From Hyphomicrobiales bacterium (GTDB lineage: Bacteria; Pseudomonadota; Alphaproteobacteria; SPJN01): a stretch of 64,000 bases of DNA. The notes under the pieces are model-generated. The model ran no database searches and had not been told where the DNA came from. It saw nothing but the letters and a program-made list of their open reading frames with translations. The position numbers and the translations under genes were made by a program. Position 1 is the stretch's first letter, and every line of letters starts with the position of its first letter. The DNA is taken from NCBI GenBank assembly GCA_006844605.1, contig SPJN01000016.1, positions 1 through 64,000 of the forward strand. Reading direction: 5' to 3'. This document shows, piece by piece, positions 22,477 through 32,146 of the stretch.

Positions 22477-22833
22477 CTAGCGATGGGGCGGGGCATCCGT
22501 CTCGCCAGCCAGCCAATCCAGATAGGGCGCATGGCCAGCCACGAATGGCCACGCAATAATACAAGGCACGTCATAGGGATGGCGTGCCCTTATTGTTTCC
22601 TCAATCAGGGGAAAGCGGTCAGCGCGGCCCTTCATGATCATCACGCATTCGCGATCATCGGCAATCTCGCCCTGCCAGCGATATAGCGACCTTGCCCCGT
22701 CAATCAGATTGGCACAGCCGATCAACTGCGCATCAAGCAGTGCATGGGCAATCTGTTCTGCACATGCCTGATCGGGGCAGGTGACATAGATTGAGATAAA
22801 CTGATCTGCATTGATCTGGCGGGTTTCTGCCAT
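22477..22833 (-). CDS. cutA: CutA1 family divalent-cation tolerance protein
   Basis: CutA proteins are small trimeric PII-like proteins linked to copper tolerance in E. coli; the true role is unsettled. The 118-residue sequence has the family pattern: IYVTCPDQACAEQIAHALL, GCANLIDGARSLYRWQGEI, ECVMIMKG and HPYDVPCIIAWP, then YLDWL near the C-terminus. It is the only minus-strand gene between tpiA and the GST gene, convergent with eno and divergent from ftsB. No metal-transport gene is nearby. Confidence 0.9.
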   Translation of the reverse strand: MAETRQINADQFISIYVTCPDQACAEQIAHALLDAQLIGCANLIDGARSLYRWQGEIADDRECVMIMKGRADRFPLIEETIRARHPYDVPCIIAWPFVAGHAPYLDWLAGETDAPPHR

Positions 22834-22956
22834 TTTCCATTGACCCCGACTCGCTGGCGTGATTCTCTATGCTCAGGTGATTCGGTCAGTGTCACAAGTG
22901 ACAATGATGTGACGAATCGGAGCGACGGTTACTAAGAAAGGGGGGGCCTTGCAATC

Positions 22957-23277
22957 ATGACGTTTCAGGAACATTTGCTGGAACGATTGCGCATCTGGGC
23001 GATCCCTATCGGCTGTTTCATCACCATCACCTATTTTTCGGTACATGCCATTTTCGGCGAACATGGGTTGCGGTCCTATTTCTCTCATGATGAGCAATTG
23101 GCCCAATTACTTGTCGAAAAAGAGGAAATTTCCACCCGGCGTGAGGCGTTGGAAGTGAAGGTGCAACATATGCGCCCCGGTTCCCTCGACCCTGATTTGC
23201 TGGAGGAGGAGGCCCGCAAGGCATTGGGCTTTGGCCGGGCAGATGAATATCTGGTAATCGTGCCGAAATCACGATAG
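22957..23277 (+). CDS. ftsB: FtsB/DivIC-like septum formation initiator protein
   Basis: This 106-residue protein has a short cytoplasmic N-terminus, one membrane segment (about 13-32, IWAIPIGCFITITYFSVHAIF) and a coiled coil (about 45-70), ending in a conserved ARKALGFGRADEYLVI motif. This is the topology of FtsB, which with FtsL and FtsQ controls septal peptidoglycan synthesis. It lies between eno and pdhA, where alphaproteobacteria commonly keep this gene. Identity as FtsB rests on topology and position more than on sequence. Confidence 0.82.
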   Translation: MTFQEHLLERLRIWAIPIGCFITITYFSVHAIFGEHGLRSYFSHDEQLAQLLVEKEEISTRREALEVKVQHMRPGSLDPDLLEEEARKALGFGRADEYLVIVPKSR

Positions 23278-23417
23278 ATGTTTTTCCTGTTTTTATGTAA
23301 AAACAAAATAATCCTTTAATATCAATATATTGTTAAATTTGCAATGTTGGTTTGGTCTATTCAAACTGACATGAAACGGGCGTATAGTCGTGGTTCCATA
23401 ACAAGAGGGACCAGTTC

Positions 23418-24494
23418 ATGGCTCGCACGCCCGGCGCTAAACGCCCAGCCACCACCAAGAAAACCGCCACCAAAGCAAAAACAGCACGACGAAAGCCGGT
23501 AAAACCCGCGGCCCCCAAGGTCACCGGGGATGAGCTTTTGACCTATTACCGTGACATGTTGTTGATCCGCCGTTTTGAAGAAAAGGCAGGCCAGCTTTAC
23601 GGCATGGGGTTGATCGGTGGGTTTTGCCATCTCTATATCGGGCAGGAGGCTGTGATCGTCGGCACAATGGCTGTGGCGAAAGAAGGTGACCAGACCATCA
23701 CCGGTTATCGTGATCATGGGCACATGCTGGCATGTGGGCTGGACCCCAATGGCGTCATGGCGGAATTGACCGGGCGCGAAGGCGGGTTAAGCCGGGGCAA
23801 GGGTGGCTCCATGCACATGTTCTCAAAGGACAAGGAATTTTACGGCGGTCACGGCATTGTGGGGGCGCAGGTGCCGCTGGGCACCGGGTTGGGTTTCGCC
23901 AACAAATATCGCGGCAACGATAATGTGGCGCTGGTGTTCTTTGGCGATGGTGCGGCCAATCAGGGCCAAGTCTATGAAAGTTTCAACATGGCAGAGCTGT
24001 GGCAATTGCCCGTTCTGTATGTGATCGAAAACAATCAATATGCGATGGGCACGTCAATCACCCGTGCCTCGTCCCAGCCTGCCTTGCATAAACGGGGGGA
24101 AAGTTTCTCGATCCCCGGACGTGAGGTTGATGGCATGGATGTGTTGGCAGTGCGTGATGCCGTAGCCGAAGCACTGGCCGAAATTCGCGCCGGCAACGGC
24201 CCGCAAATTTTGGAGATGATGACCTATCGTTATCGTGGTCATTCCATGTCTGATCCTGCCAAATACCGCACCAAGGATGAGGTGCAGCGCATGAAGGCAG
24301 AGCACGACCCCATTGATCAGGTCAAGGCACGTCTGCTGGCAGATGGTTTGGCAAGCGAGGCTGATTTGAAAGATATTGATAAGCAGGTGAAGGCCGTTGT
24401 GGCGCAGGCCGCAGACTTTGCGCAGGACAGCCCCGAACCTGATCCGTCAGAACTATACACCGACATCCTTGTTGAAGTTGGGGAGGCCAGCTAA
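23418..24494 (+). CDS. pdhA: Pyruvate dehydrogenase E1 component, alpha subunit
   Basis: PdhA binds thiamine diphosphate together with PdhB and decarboxylates pyruvate. The 358-residue protein shows [28 protein letters not shown], the ThDP motif [20 protein letters not shown] with [10 protein letters not shown], and the phosphorylation-loop-like [12 protein letters not shown]. An N-terminal Lys/Ala/Pro tail (about 1-35) precedes the fold. The 140-bp region in front is AT-rich and holds a small GTTTTT-ATGT-AAAAAC stem at 23289-23304 and probably the operon promoter. Its stop overlaps the pdhB ATG (TAATG). Confidence 0.97.
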   Translation: MARTPGAKRPATTKKTATKAKTARRKPVKPAAPKVTGDELLTYYRDMLLIRRFEEKAGQLYGMGLIGGFCHLYIGQEAVIVGTMAVAKEGDQTITGYRDHGHMLACGLDPNGVMAELTGREGGLSRGKGGSMHMFSKDKEFYGGHGIVGAQVPLGTGLGFANKYRGNDNVALVFFGDGAANQGQVYESFNMAELWQLPVLYVIENNQYAMGTSITRASSQPALHKRGESFSIPGREVDGMDVLAVRDAVAEALAEIRAGNGPQILEMMTYRYRGHSMSDPAKYRTKDEVQRMKAEHDPIDQVKARLLADGLASEADLKDIDKQVKAVVAQAADFAQDSPEPDPSELYTDILVEVGEAS

Positions 24495-25879
24495 TGCCCG
24501 TATCTATTTTGATGCCCGCCCTAAGTCCGACAATGGAAGAAGGCACGCTCGCCACATGGTTGGTGAAGGAGGGCGATCTTGTTGAGGCTGGCGATGTCAT
24601 TGCCGAGATAGAAACCGACAAGGCCACGATGGAGGTTGAGGCGGTGGATGAAGGCACGCTTGCCAAAATCTTGGTGCCTGCCGATACAGAAGAAGTAAAG
24701 GTCAACACGCCCATCGCAATCCTGTTGCTTGAGGGCGAGGACGAGGCCGCGTTGGCAGGCTTTGATGCTGGCAGTGATAATAACAGTGGCGGCGGGGTTG
24801 CCTCTGCTGAAGAAGCCGCGCCGGTTTCCGCACCGCTAGCAGCGAAAGCCAAAGCCGCTGAAGTGTTGGCTGACCCTGCAATTCCCGACGGCACGCCGAT
24901 GGTGCAACTAACGGTGCGCGAAGCCTTGCGCGATGCCATGGCCGAAGAAATGCGCACCGATGATAATGTCTTTGTGATGGGTGAAGAAGTCGCCCAATAT
25001 CAGGGCGCTTATAAGGTCACTCAGGGCTTGCTGGAAGAATTTGGCGACCGCCGTGTGATCGACACGCCGATCACTGAATATGGCTTTGCCGGGCTTGGCA
25101 CAGGGGCTGCCTTTGCGGGCCTGCGTCCGGTGGTTGAGTTTATGACCTTTAACTTTGCCATGCAGGCGATTGACCACATCATCAACTCTGCTGCCAAGAC
25201 GCTCTATATGTCTGGCGGGCAGATGGGGTGCCCGATTGTGTTCCGCGGTCCCAACGGGGCCGCATCCCGCGTGGCGGCGCAGCACAGCCAGGATTATGCG
25301 CCGTGGTATGCGTCGATACCGGGGTTGAAGGTTGTCTCGCCCTACAGTGCGGCGGACGCCAAAGGGTTGTTGAAAGCAGCAATCCGCGATCCCAACCCTG
25401 TGGTCTTTTTGGAAAATGAGTTGATCTATGGTCAGTCCTTCGATGTGCCTGATCTTGATGATTATGTCTTGCCAATCGGCAAGGCCAAGGTGGCGCGCGC
25501 AGGCGCAGACGTTACGTTGATTGCGCATTCAATTTCCGTTGGCACTTGCTTGGCAGCGGCTGATGCCCTTGCCGGTGAAGGTGTCGATGCGGAGGTGATT
25601 GATTTGCGCACCGTCCGACCGCTCGACATGCCGACGATCATCAAGTCGGTGCAAAAAACCAATCGCGCCGTGACGGTCGAAGAGGCCTTCCCCGTCTGCG
25701 GTATGGGGGCGGAACTTGCCGCAACAATCATGACACAGGCGTTTGATTATCTCGACGCCCCGGTTACCCGCGTCACGGCAAAGGATGTGCCCATGCCCTA
25801 CGCTGCCAATCTTGAAAAACTGACATTGCCCACCGTGGCAGATGTCGTCGCAGCGGCAAAAGCCGTTTGCTATCGCTAA
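24494..25879 (+). CDS. pdhB: Pyruvate dehydrogenase E1 component, beta subunit, with N-terminal lipoyl domain
   Basis: The 461-residue protein has a biotinyl/lipoyl domain at 1-80 with the lipoylated lysine at K43 ([11 protein letters not shown]), an Ala-rich linker (about 95-130) and the transketolase pyrimidine and C-terminal domains from about 140 ([53 protein letters not shown]). The fused lipoyl domain is characteristic of alphaproteobacterial PdhB. At DNA and protein level that domain closely resembles the one in pdhC. Co-transcribed with pdhA. Confidence 0.97.
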   Translation: MPVSILMPALSPTMEEGTLATWLVKEGDLVEAGDVIAEIETDKATMEVEAVDEGTLAKILVPADTEEVKVNTPIAILLLEGEDEAALAGFDAGSDNNSGGGVASAEEAAPVSAPLAAKAKAAEVLADPAIPDGTPMVQLTVREALRDAMAEEMRTDDNVFVMGEEVAQYQGAYKVTQGLLEEFGDRRVIDTPITEYGFAGLGTGAAFAGLRPVVEFMTFNFAMQAIDHIINSAAKTLYMSGGQMGCPIVFRGPNGAASRVAAQHSQDYAPWYASIPGLKVVSPYSAADAKGLLKAAIRDPNPVVFLENELIYGQSFDVPDLDDYVLPIGKAKVARAGADVTLIAHSISVGTCLAAADALAGEGVDAEVIDLRTVRPLDMPTIIKSVQKTNRAVTVEEAFPVCGMGAELAATIMTQAFDYLDAPVTRVTAKDVPMPYAANLEKLTLPTVADVVAAAKAVCYR

Positions 25880-25895
25880 AGGGAGGGACCGAAAA

Positions 25896-27167
25896 ATGCC
25901 TATTGCCATTTTAATGCCTGCCCTAAGCCCCACAATGGAAGAGGGGACGCTGGCCACATGGTTGGTGAAGGAAGGCGATCAAGTTGCGGCCGGTGACGTC
26001 ATCGCTGAAATAGAAACCGACAAGGCGACGATGGAAGTTGAGGCGGTCGAAGAAGGCACGCTTGCCAAAATTTTGATCGCTGCAGACACGGACAATGTGG
26101 CGGTTAACACGCCCATCGCAATCTTGTTGGAGGAGGGGGAGGACGCCAGCGCCCTTGACGGTTTTGACCCCGGCGCAGGTCGCGGTGGTGCGACTGCCCC
26201 TGCAGCAGACGCGCCAACACCCGCAACGCCCGCTGACGAAACGCCTGTACCCGCTGCGCCAACAGCCGCAGCCGCCCGAACAGGCGACCGGATTTTTTCC
26301 AGCCCCTTGGCCCGCCGCATTGCCGGGCAGCAGGGGGTTGACCTTGCCGCGCTGACGGGGACCGGCCCCAAAGGCCGCATCGTGAAAAAGGACGTGGAAG
26401 ACGCCATCGCCACAGGTGTTGCGAAAGGCGTCGCGAAAGGTACTGCGTCATCGCCGCAAATGGCGCCAAGCTATGAATCTGAATTCATTGCTTTCGATTC
26501 CATGCGTAAAACCGTGGCAAAACGGATGAAAGAGTCGAAAAATGAGGTGCCGCACTTCTACCTGACGGCGGAGGCGAATATCGACATATTGCTCGGCGCT
26601 CGTAAGCGGTTGAATGACAGCCGTGGCAGCAAGGTGTCGGTCAATGATTTCATTATCAAGGCGTGCGCCCATGCCCTGATGGCGGAACCTGATGCCAATG
26701 TCAGCTTCGCCTCGCAAGGGGGTAAGGATGGCCGCTTGATGCATCACACTGCTGATATTTCTGTCGCCGTTGCGCTTGATGGTGGGTTGGTGACCCCGGT
26801 CATAAAATCGTGTGAGTTAAAGGGCTTGGTCGGTATTTCGGAAGCCATGCAAGATCTGGCATCACGCGCACGCGACCGCAAATTAGCGCCAGAGGAATAT
26901 CAAGGCGGCAGCTTCTCAATCTCCAATCTGGGCATGTTCGGAGTCAAGGAATTTTCTGCCGTTATCAACCCGCCGCAGGGGGCCATATTGGCCGTCGGTG
27001 CGGGTGAAAAACGACCCGTCGTGCTGGATGACGGGCAGCTTGGCGTGGCCACAATGATGTCCATGACGCTGAGTTGTGATCACAGAACGATCAATGGTGA
27101 TGTGGGGGCAAAGCTCCTTAAAAGCATCAAAATGCATCTTGAAGATCCGATGTTGATGCTGGGTTAG
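25896..27167 (+). CDS. pdhC: Dihydrolipoamide acetyltransferase (PDH E2)
   Basis: The E2 core moves the acetyl group from lipoyl to CoA. The 423-residue protein has one lipoyl domain (1-80, K43), an Ala/Pro linker, a peripheral subunit-binding domain near 130-165 ([21 protein letters not shown]) and the catalytic domain from about 200, with the active-site [13 protein letters not shown] near the end. ATG 25896 with GGGAGG upstream gives the standard [14 protein letters not shown] start; the earlier ORF-track start overlaps pdhB. A 12-bp gap leads to lpdA. Confidence 0.97.
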   Translation: MPIAILMPALSPTMEEGTLATWLVKEGDQVAAGDVIAEIETDKATMEVEAVEEGTLAKILIAADTDNVAVNTPIAILLEEGEDASALDGFDPGAGRGGATAPAADAPTPATPADETPVPAAPTAAAARTGDRIFSSPLARRIAGQQGVDLAALTGTGPKGRIVKKDVEDAIATGVAKGVAKGTASSPQMAPSYESEFIAFDSMRKTVAKRMKESKNEVPHFYLTAEANIDILLGARKRLNDSRGSKVSVNDFIIKACAHALMAEPDANVSFASQGGKDGRLMHHTADISVAVALDGGLVTPVIKSCELKGLVGISEAMQDLASRARDRKLAPEEYQGGSFSISNLGMFGVKEFSAVINPPQGAILAVGAGEKRPVVLDDGQLGVATMMSMTLSCDHRTINGDVGAKLLKSIKMHLEDPMLMLG

Positions 27168-27179
27168 GGAGCAAAAGCC

Positions 27180-28589
27180 ATGCAAACAAGCACAAAAAAC
27201 TTCGATTTGGTTGTGATCGGTGGCGGCCCCGGTGGCTATGTCGCCGCCATCCGGTCAGCCCAGCTTGGACTTAAAACCGCCCTTGTCGAGCGCGAGCATT
27301 TGGGCGGTATTTGCCTCAATTGGGGCTGTATCCCGACCAAGGCGCTGTTGCGCTCTGCTGAGGTGCTGGACCTGATGGAACGGGCTGACGAATTTGGCCT
27401 TTCCGCCGACAATATCAGCTTTGATCTCGACAAGATCGTTGCCCGGTCCCGCAAGGTTTCGGGCCGACTAACGGGCGGCATCGGGATGCTGATGAAAAAG
27501 AACAAAATCACCGTGATTGAGGGTGAGGGGAAGCTGACAGCCAAAGACGCAATCAGTGTCACGCTGAAAGATGGCGGCACTGAAACCATCAAGGCGGGCC
27601 GCATCGTTCTGGCGACAGGGGCCCGCGCGCGGGAGCTGCCGCACCTGAAAGCGGACGGCAAATTGATCTGGACTTACAAGCACGCGCTGCAACCGGACTG
27701 TGTGCCAAAACGGCTGCTGGTGATCGGATCGGGCGCAATCGGGATTGAATTTGCCAGCTTCTTCAACGCGCTTGGCAGCGACGTGTCGGTGGTTGAAGTG
27801 CTGCCCCGCATCCTGCCGCAAGAGGATGAGGAAGTTTCCAAATTCGCGCTGAAAGCCTTTAAGAAACAGGGGATGAGCCTGCACACAGAAACTGAGGTGA
27901 CGGCCCTGACCACTTCGCCCAAAACCGTCAAGGCGGTTCTGAAAGACAAAAAGGGCGTCGCGAGTGAACACACTTTCGACCGGGTGATTCTGTCCGTTGG
28001 CATCGCTGCAAATTCAGAAGGGCTGGGCCTAGAGGATGTCGGCGTGAAGCTTGATCGCGGTCACGCGGTTGTGGACCAGTTCGGCCAAACCAATGTTAAA
28101 GGCATCGCCGCCATCGGTGATTTGGCAGGCCCGCCGTGGTTGGCGCATAAGGCAAGTCATGAAGGCGTCATCGCCGTTGAAACCCTTGCCGGGCAGAAAC
28201 ATGTCCACCCGCTCGACACCGGCAATATCCCCGGCTGCACCTACTGCCACCCGCAGGTCGCCAGCGTTGGTTTGACCGAGGCGCAGGCAAAGGCGGACGG
28301 TTATAAGGTCAAGGTGGGGCGCTTTCCGTTTGAGGGGAATGGCAAGGCGATTGCGCTGGGCGAGGATAAGGGCTTCATCAAAACCGTGTTCGATGACAAA
28401 ACCGGCGCGCTTTTGGGCGCCCATATGATCGGGGCGGAAGTCACTGAAATGATTCAGGGTTTCGCATTGGCACGGACTTTGGAAAGCACCGAAGAAGAGC
28501 TGATGAACACGATTTTCCCACACCCGACCTTATCGGAAATGATGCATGAAAGCGTGCTAGACGCCTTTGGACGCACGTTACATTTCTAA
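27180..28589 (+). CDS. lpdA: Dihydrolipoyl dehydrogenase (E3)
   Basis: E3 reoxidises the dihydrolipoyl groups of PDH (and often of 2-oxoglutarate dehydrogenase) with FAD and NAD+. The FAD motif [19 protein letters not shown] lies at 12-30, the redox disulphide at [15 protein letters not shown] near 43-58, the NAD site [15 protein letters not shown] near 182, and the C-terminal active-site [10 protein letters not shown] near 445. The 469-residue length is standard. Its place after pdhC suggests it is the PDH-dedicated E3. Confidence 0.97.
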   Translation: MQTSTKNFDLVVIGGGPGGYVAAIRSAQLGLKTALVEREHLGGICLNWGCIPTKALLRSAEVLDLMERADEFGLSADNISFDLDKIVARSRKVSGRLTGGIGMLMKKNKITVIEGEGKLTAKDAISVTLKDGGTETIKAGRIVLATGARARELPHLKADGKLIWTYKHALQPDCVPKRLLVIGSGAIGIEFASFFNALGSDVSVVEVLPRILPQEDEEVSKFALKAFKKQGMSLHTETEVTALTTSPKTVKAVLKDKKGVASEHTFDRVILSVGIAANSEGLGLEDVGVKLDRGHAVVDQFGQTNVKGIAAIGDLAGPPWLAHKASHEGVIAVETLAGQKHVHPLDTGNIPGCTYCHPQVASVGLTEAQAKADGYKVKVGRFPFEGNGKAIALGEDKGFIKTVFDDKTGALLGAHMIGAEVTEMIQGFALARTLESTEEELMNTIFPHPTLSEMMHESVLDAFGRTLHF

Positions 28590-28627
28590 GGTGGAAATCG
28601 CGCCCCGCGCGCCTTATCTTGACCGCT

Positions 28628-29578
28628 ATGACTGACACACAAACACAAAAGCCGCGCCACCCTGAAAAGGCAAACCGCCCCGATAATCCCATTCAGCGCA
28701 AGCCCGAATGGATCAGGGTTAAGGCGCCCGTGTCAAAACAGTTCGCCGCCACGCGCAAGATTGTGAAGGATCATAATCTTCACACGGTATGCGAAGAAGC
28801 AGGCTGCCCCAATATCGGTGAATGCTGGGCCAAGAAACACGCCACCATGATGATCATGGGCGACACCTGCACGCGCGCCTGCACATTCTGTGACGTCAAA
28901 ACCGGCAAGCCCAATCCGCTTGACCCGTTTGAGCCGACCAATGTTGCCCAAGCGGTTCAGAAGCTGGGGCTGGAACATGTTGTCATCACATCTGTTGACC
29001 GTGATGATCTTGATGATGGTGGCGCAACGCATTTTGCCGAAACCATTACCGCCATCCGCGAGGCCAATCCCGGCACAACGATTGAAGTGCTGACCCCTGA
29101 TTTTTTGCGCAAGCCCGGCGCGCTTGAATTGGTTGTCGAGGCCAAGCCCGACGTATTCAATCACAATCTGGAAACGGTTCCCGGCCTTTATTATGGCGTA
29201 CGCCCCGGCGCGCGTTACTTCCATTCCTTACGCCTGTTGCAACAGGTGAAGGAGCTGGACCCCACCATGTTCACCAAGTCCGGCATCATGGTTGGGCTGG
29301 GTGAAAAGCGGGAAGAGGTCTTGCAGGTCATGGATGATTTGCGGGTTGCCGATGTCGATTTCATCACCATCGGGCAATATCTACAACCCAGCGTGAAGCA
29401 TCACGGTATTGACCGTTTTGTGCATCCTGATGAGTTCAAAAGTTATGAGCAGATGGCCTATTCCAAGGGTTTTTTGATGGTGTCGTCCAGTCCATTGACC
29501 CGCTCCTCCCACCATGCGGGCGAGGATTTTGACCGGTTGCGCGCGGCCCGTCAGAAGAAGCTGGACGCTGCGGAATAA
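28628..29578 (+). CDS. lipA: Lipoyl synthase
   Basis: LipA is a radical-SAM enzyme that inserts two sulphurs into octanoyl groups on E2, E1 beta and other lipoyl domains. Both iron-sulphur motifs are intact: the auxiliary cluster [12 protein letters not shown] and the radical-SAM CTRACTFC, and the C-terminal RSSHHA motif supplies the serine ligand. The track starts at TTG 28619; ATG 28628 gives [12 protein letters not shown] (316 residues) and is equally plausible, with no strong ribosome-binding site for either. It directly follows lpdA, so the PDH lipoyl domains and their cofactor enzyme are made together. Confidence 0.96.
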   Translation: MTDTQTQKPRHPEKANRPDNPIQRKPEWIRVKAPVSKQFAATRKIVKDHNLHTVCEEAGCPNIGECWAKKHATMMIMGDTCTRACTFCDVKTGKPNPLDPFEPTNVAQAVQKLGLEHVVITSVDRDDLDDGGATHFAETITAIREANPGTTIEVLTPDFLRKPGALELVVEAKPDVFNHNLETVPGLYYGVRPGARYFHSLRLLQQVKELDPTMFTKSGIMVGLGEKREEVLQVMDDLRVADVDFITIGQYLQPSVKHHGIDRFVHPDEFKSYEQMAYSKGFLMVSSSPLTRSSHHAGEDFDRLRAARQKKLDAAE

Positions 29579-29593
29579 GTATCAAGTAGACCC

Positions 29594-30103
29594 ATGCCCA
29601 AACATCACGACGTACAGATCGTGCCATATGCGCGCGAGGACATTTTCGACATGGTGGCGGACATCGCCCGCTATCCCGAATTTTTGCCGTGGTGCGCGGG
29701 CCTGCGAATCAAGCGCAAGCTGAAGGTAAAGGGGAACCGGGTCCTTTATGCGGATATGCTGGTGGCCTATCAAATGTTCCGCGACCAGTTTTCAAGTCGG
29801 GTAACGCTTGACCCCGACAAGGCATGGATCAAGGTTGAATATCTTGATGGCCCGTTTGAATATTTGACGAATGAATGGCGGTTTGAAACGCAGGATGATG
29901 GCCAGACAGAAGTTGTCTTCCATATCGATTTTGAATTTACCCGCGCGATTTATCGGCAGGCGATTGCGCCCGTGTTTGGCAAGGCGGTGCTGCGCATGAT
30001 GGAAGCCTTTGGCCGCCGCGCGCGCGATGTTTGCACGCCGCTGCCGGGCTTGGACCATCCGGCCCTGCCGTCAGAGGACGCGCCGTTGGACGACAGTCTT
30101 TAG
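29594..30103 (+). CDS. COQ10/RatA-like START-domain protein (ubiquinone-binding)
   Basis: This 169-residue protein is a polyketide-cyclase/START fold covering nearly its full length. Family features are VPYAREDIFDMVADIARYPEFLPWCAG at the N-terminus and YLDGPFEYLTNEWRF in the middle, then FEFTRAIYRQAIAPVFGKAV. Relatives are yeast Coq10, which binds ubiquinone and aids respiration, and E. coli RatA. The gene follows lipA in many alphaproteobacteria. Respiratory quinone handling is likelier than a toxin role, by context. It ends just before repeat copy B. Confidence 0.88.
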   Translation: MPKHHDVQIVPYAREDIFDMVADIARYPEFLPWCAGLRIKRKLKVKGNRVLYADMLVAYQMFRDQFSSRVTLDPDKAWIKVEYLDGPFEYLTNEWRFETQDDGQTEVVFHIDFEFTRAIYRQAIAPVFGKAVLRMMEAFGRRARDVCTPLPGLDHPALPSEDAPLDDSL

Positions 30104-30107
30104 ATTT

Positions 30108-30258
30108 CTGCTCACATTTGCGCTCACGGCAATTCGCGCCAATTTTTATTATCGCTCATGCCTCCGCGAGGGCGCCCGAAAAGTCGGGCGGGCCTCAGTC
30201 GGCCAGTTGGTATCTGCTCACATTTGCGCTCACGGTCATTCGTGCCAACATTCACTGG
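30108..30258. repeat. Dispersed structured intergenic repeat, copy B plus partial tandem copy
   Basis: Bases 30120-30214 align with copy A (22381-22475). In addition the 5' part, beginning CTGCTCACATTTGCGCTCACGG, recurs 106 bp later (30108-30142 against 30214-30248) with about three mismatches. In copy B the stem is CGCCCGA-AAAG-TCGGGCG. The unit fills the gap between the COQ10-like gene and the GST gene and probably forms part of the GST 5' leader. Confidence 0.75.
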
Positions 30259-30307
30259 TGATTTTGCGTGGCCGCGTTATTGTAAACGCAGCACACAGGG
30301 GGCATTC

Positions 30308-30931
30308 ATGACAAAAATTGATGGCGTACTTCACGATTTTAAAACCGCACCAAATCCGCGTCGCGTGCGAATATACCTAGCCGAAAAAGGGTTGAGCGTC
30401 GAAACCAATGACATCAACATCATGGCGCGGGAGCAGAAGGCCGACGGCTTTGTCGCCAAAAACCCAACCGGGCAAATTCCGGTTCTGGAATTGCCGGACG
30501 GCACCTGTATTTCTGAATCGGTTTCCATTTGTCGCTATGTTGAGGGGCTGTATCCCGATCCGCCCCTGTTCGGCACAACACCGCTTGCGCAAGCGCAAAT
30601 TGATATGTGGTTGCGCCGGATTGAATTGAAGCTGATGTACACTATCGGACAGGTGTGGGTGCATGGGCATGAGCTAACCAAGGGGCTGGGCCTGCATAAT
30701 GAATTTAGTGCAGACCTTGGCCGCAAGGGGGCAGCCGCGGGCTATCGGTTATGCAATGACGCGCTTGCCGGGCGGGAATTTATCGCCGCTGACAGTTATT
30801 CCATTGCAGACGCTGTTTTGTTGGCGACAGTGGATTTCGGCAGCTTTGTGGGTGTGGCTTATGACCCGGCCTTGACGAATTTGGCGCGCTGGCATGAAAC
30901 GATGAGCGCGCGTCCGTCAGCCAAGGCGTAA
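30308..30931 (+). CDS. Glutathione S-transferase family protein
   Basis: The 207-residue protein has an N-terminal thioredoxin-like GST domain (about 5-80) with NPTGQIPVLELPDGTCISESVSICRYVE, the glutathione-binding cis-proline and Glu-Ser region, and an alpha-helical C-terminal domain with SIADAVLLATVDFG. The residue context near the N-terminus (APNPRRVRIYLAEKGL) lacks an obvious catalytic Cys or Tyr at the usual spot. The ORF track starts in the repeat at 30158; ATG 30308 gives a normal GST N-terminus and is chosen. Substrate is unknown. Confidence 0.88.
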   Translation: MTKIDGVLHDFKTAPNPRRVRIYLAEKGLSVETNDINIMAREQKADGFVAKNPTGQIPVLELPDGTCISESVSICRYVEGLYPDPPLFGTTPLAQAQIDMWLRRIELKLMYTIGQVWVHGHELTKGLGLHNEFSADLGRKGAAAGYRLCNDALAGREFIAADSYSIADAVLLATVDFGSFVGVAYDPALTNLARWHETMSARPSAKA

Positions 30932-30942
30932 CGCGTTCGCGG

Positions 30943-31464
30943 TTAAAGCTGGGCGAGCTGTTGCAGTAACATCCGGTGTGCCTGCCGCACGGTGGCAAGG
31001 CGAATGGCAGCGCGGCCTTGTTCACCAAAGCGGGCCTCATGGTGCAGGCAGGATGGCCCTTGCCCGTTCACCTGTCTGGCAACCGCCATATGCACCAACC
31101 CTACGGGTTTTTCCTTTGATCCGCCGCCGGGTCCGGCAACGCCGGTGCAACTGACCGCAAGCGTGGCATCGGACTGTACCAGTGCGCCCATGGCCATGGC
31201 GCGGGCGACCTGTTCTGACACCGCCCCATGATCTTTCAACGCCTGTTCTGTGATGCCCAGCATGGCCGTTTTCGCCTCGTTGGCATAGGTGATGAAGCCA
31301 CGATCAATAATGTCAGAGCTTCCGGCGATTTCTGTCAGGCTGCCGATAATCAGCCCGCCAGTGCAGCTTTCGGCGGTGGCGATCTTGGCACCACGCAGCC
31401 GCGCCTGTTCCAGAACCATGCTGGCGGTTTCAACAATATCCAGCGGGAAGGGACTATCCGACAT
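30943..31464 (-). CDS. pncC: CinA C-terminal family protein (nicotinamide-nucleotide amidohydrolase, PncC type)
   Basis: PncC deamidates nicotinamide mononucleotide in NAD recycling. The 173-residue protein is the stand-alone CinA C-terminal domain, with IATAESCTGGLIIGSLTEIAGSS near residue 28, GFITYANEAKTAMLG, VSEQVARAMA and VSCTGVAGPGGGSKEKPVG. The N-terminal ADP-ribose pyrophosphatase domain of full CinA is absent, which is usual for this subgroup. Its start overlaps the pgpA end by 11 bp, so the two are co-translated. Confidence 0.9.
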   Translation of the reverse strand: MSDSPFPLDIVETASMVLEQARLRGAKIATAESCTGGLIIGSLTEIAGSSDIIDRGFITYANEAKTAMLGITEQALKDHGAVSEQVARAMAMGALVQSDATLAVSCTGVAGPGGGSKEKPVGLVHMAVARQVNGQGPSCLHHEARFGEQGRAAIRLATVRQAHRMLLQQLAQL

Positions 31465-31966
31465 AATGCAAATAGGCCATCCAGCCTGCCCATAACAGGA
31501 TCATGCCGTAGACGCCCGATATGACATCATCCAGCATGATGCCCAACGCGCCATCTAGTTTTTTGTCGGCCCAACTTGCCGGCCACGGCTTAACGATGTC
31601 GAGCAGGCGAAACAGGAAAAAGCCGATAATATACAGAACCGGGTCCACCGGGATCAGCGCCAGCGTGATCCATTGACCTGCCACTTCGTCGATCACGACG
31701 GGGCCGGGGTCCTTGGTTTCGGCGGCATCCGCAAACTTGCCCGCAACTGCCATGCCGATCACATAGGCGATCAAGGCCGCAGGTATAAGGGCAAGCGGAG
31801 TGATGAAATAGGCAATGATAAAGGCAAAGGGGATTGCCGCTGCGGACCCAGCCGTGCCGGGGGCAAAAAAGAACAGCCCGGACCAAAAGAATGTCGCGCT
31901 TAATGTCGTTGGGTGAAACCAGCCCAGTGATTTTGGCGGGTCTTTGAAAAAGGGAATTGTTGCCAT
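31454..31966 (-). CDS. pgpA: Phosphatidylglycerophosphatase A
   Basis: PgpA dephosphorylates phosphatidylglycerol phosphate at the inner membrane. Family motifs are FFAPGTAGSAAAIPFAF near residue 34, DPGPVVIDEVAGQW (the catalytic acid region) and FRLLDIVKPWPA with GALGIMLDDVISG. About four membrane segments are visible. The track starts at GTG 31978, but ATG 31966 has GAGGTGG 8 nt upstream, so I chose it (170 residues). The gene precedes pncC with an overlap and follows ispDF after 180 bp. Confidence 0.92.
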   Translation of the reverse strand: MATIPFFKDPPKSLGWFHPTTLSATFFWSGLFFFAPGTAGSAAAIPFAFIIAYFITPLALIPAALIAYVIGMAVAGKFADAAETKDPGPVVIDEVAGQWITLALIPVDPVLYIIGFFLFRLLDIVKPWPASWADKKLDGALGIMLDDVISGVYGMILLWAGWMAYLHYVG

Positions 31967-31992
31967 GGTCTGTGCCACCTCACGAAATCGTC

Positions 31993-32013
31993 ATGCCGGA
32001 CTTGATCCGGCAT
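31993..32013. repeat. REP-like palindrome, ispDF-pgpA intergenic
   Basis: ATGCCGGA-CTTGA-TCCGGCAT is a perfect 8-bp inverted repeat with a 5-bp loop. Similar palindromes of the form TGCCGGACTTGATCCGGCA are, from general knowledge, frequent in intergenic regions of many alphaproteobacteria. Adjacent sequence also has a short direct repeat of CTATGGATACCG. It may be a repeat relic or a transcript stem upstream of pgpA. Confidence 0.6.
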
Positions 32014-32146
32014 CCATTACAGCTTGGCCGACAATTACTATGGATACCGACCCTATGGATACCGGATAGCTGATATTTGTGTCCAAATCAAAGATTCGGG
32101 CAAATTTCGCTTCCGGTATGTCGGACACTACAGGGTTGGACGCCCG

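Noticed and set aside
22834-22956. Possible small gene or riboswitch between cutA and ftsB
   Set aside because: Only 123 bp between divergent genes with no ORF or known fold; best explained as two promoters.
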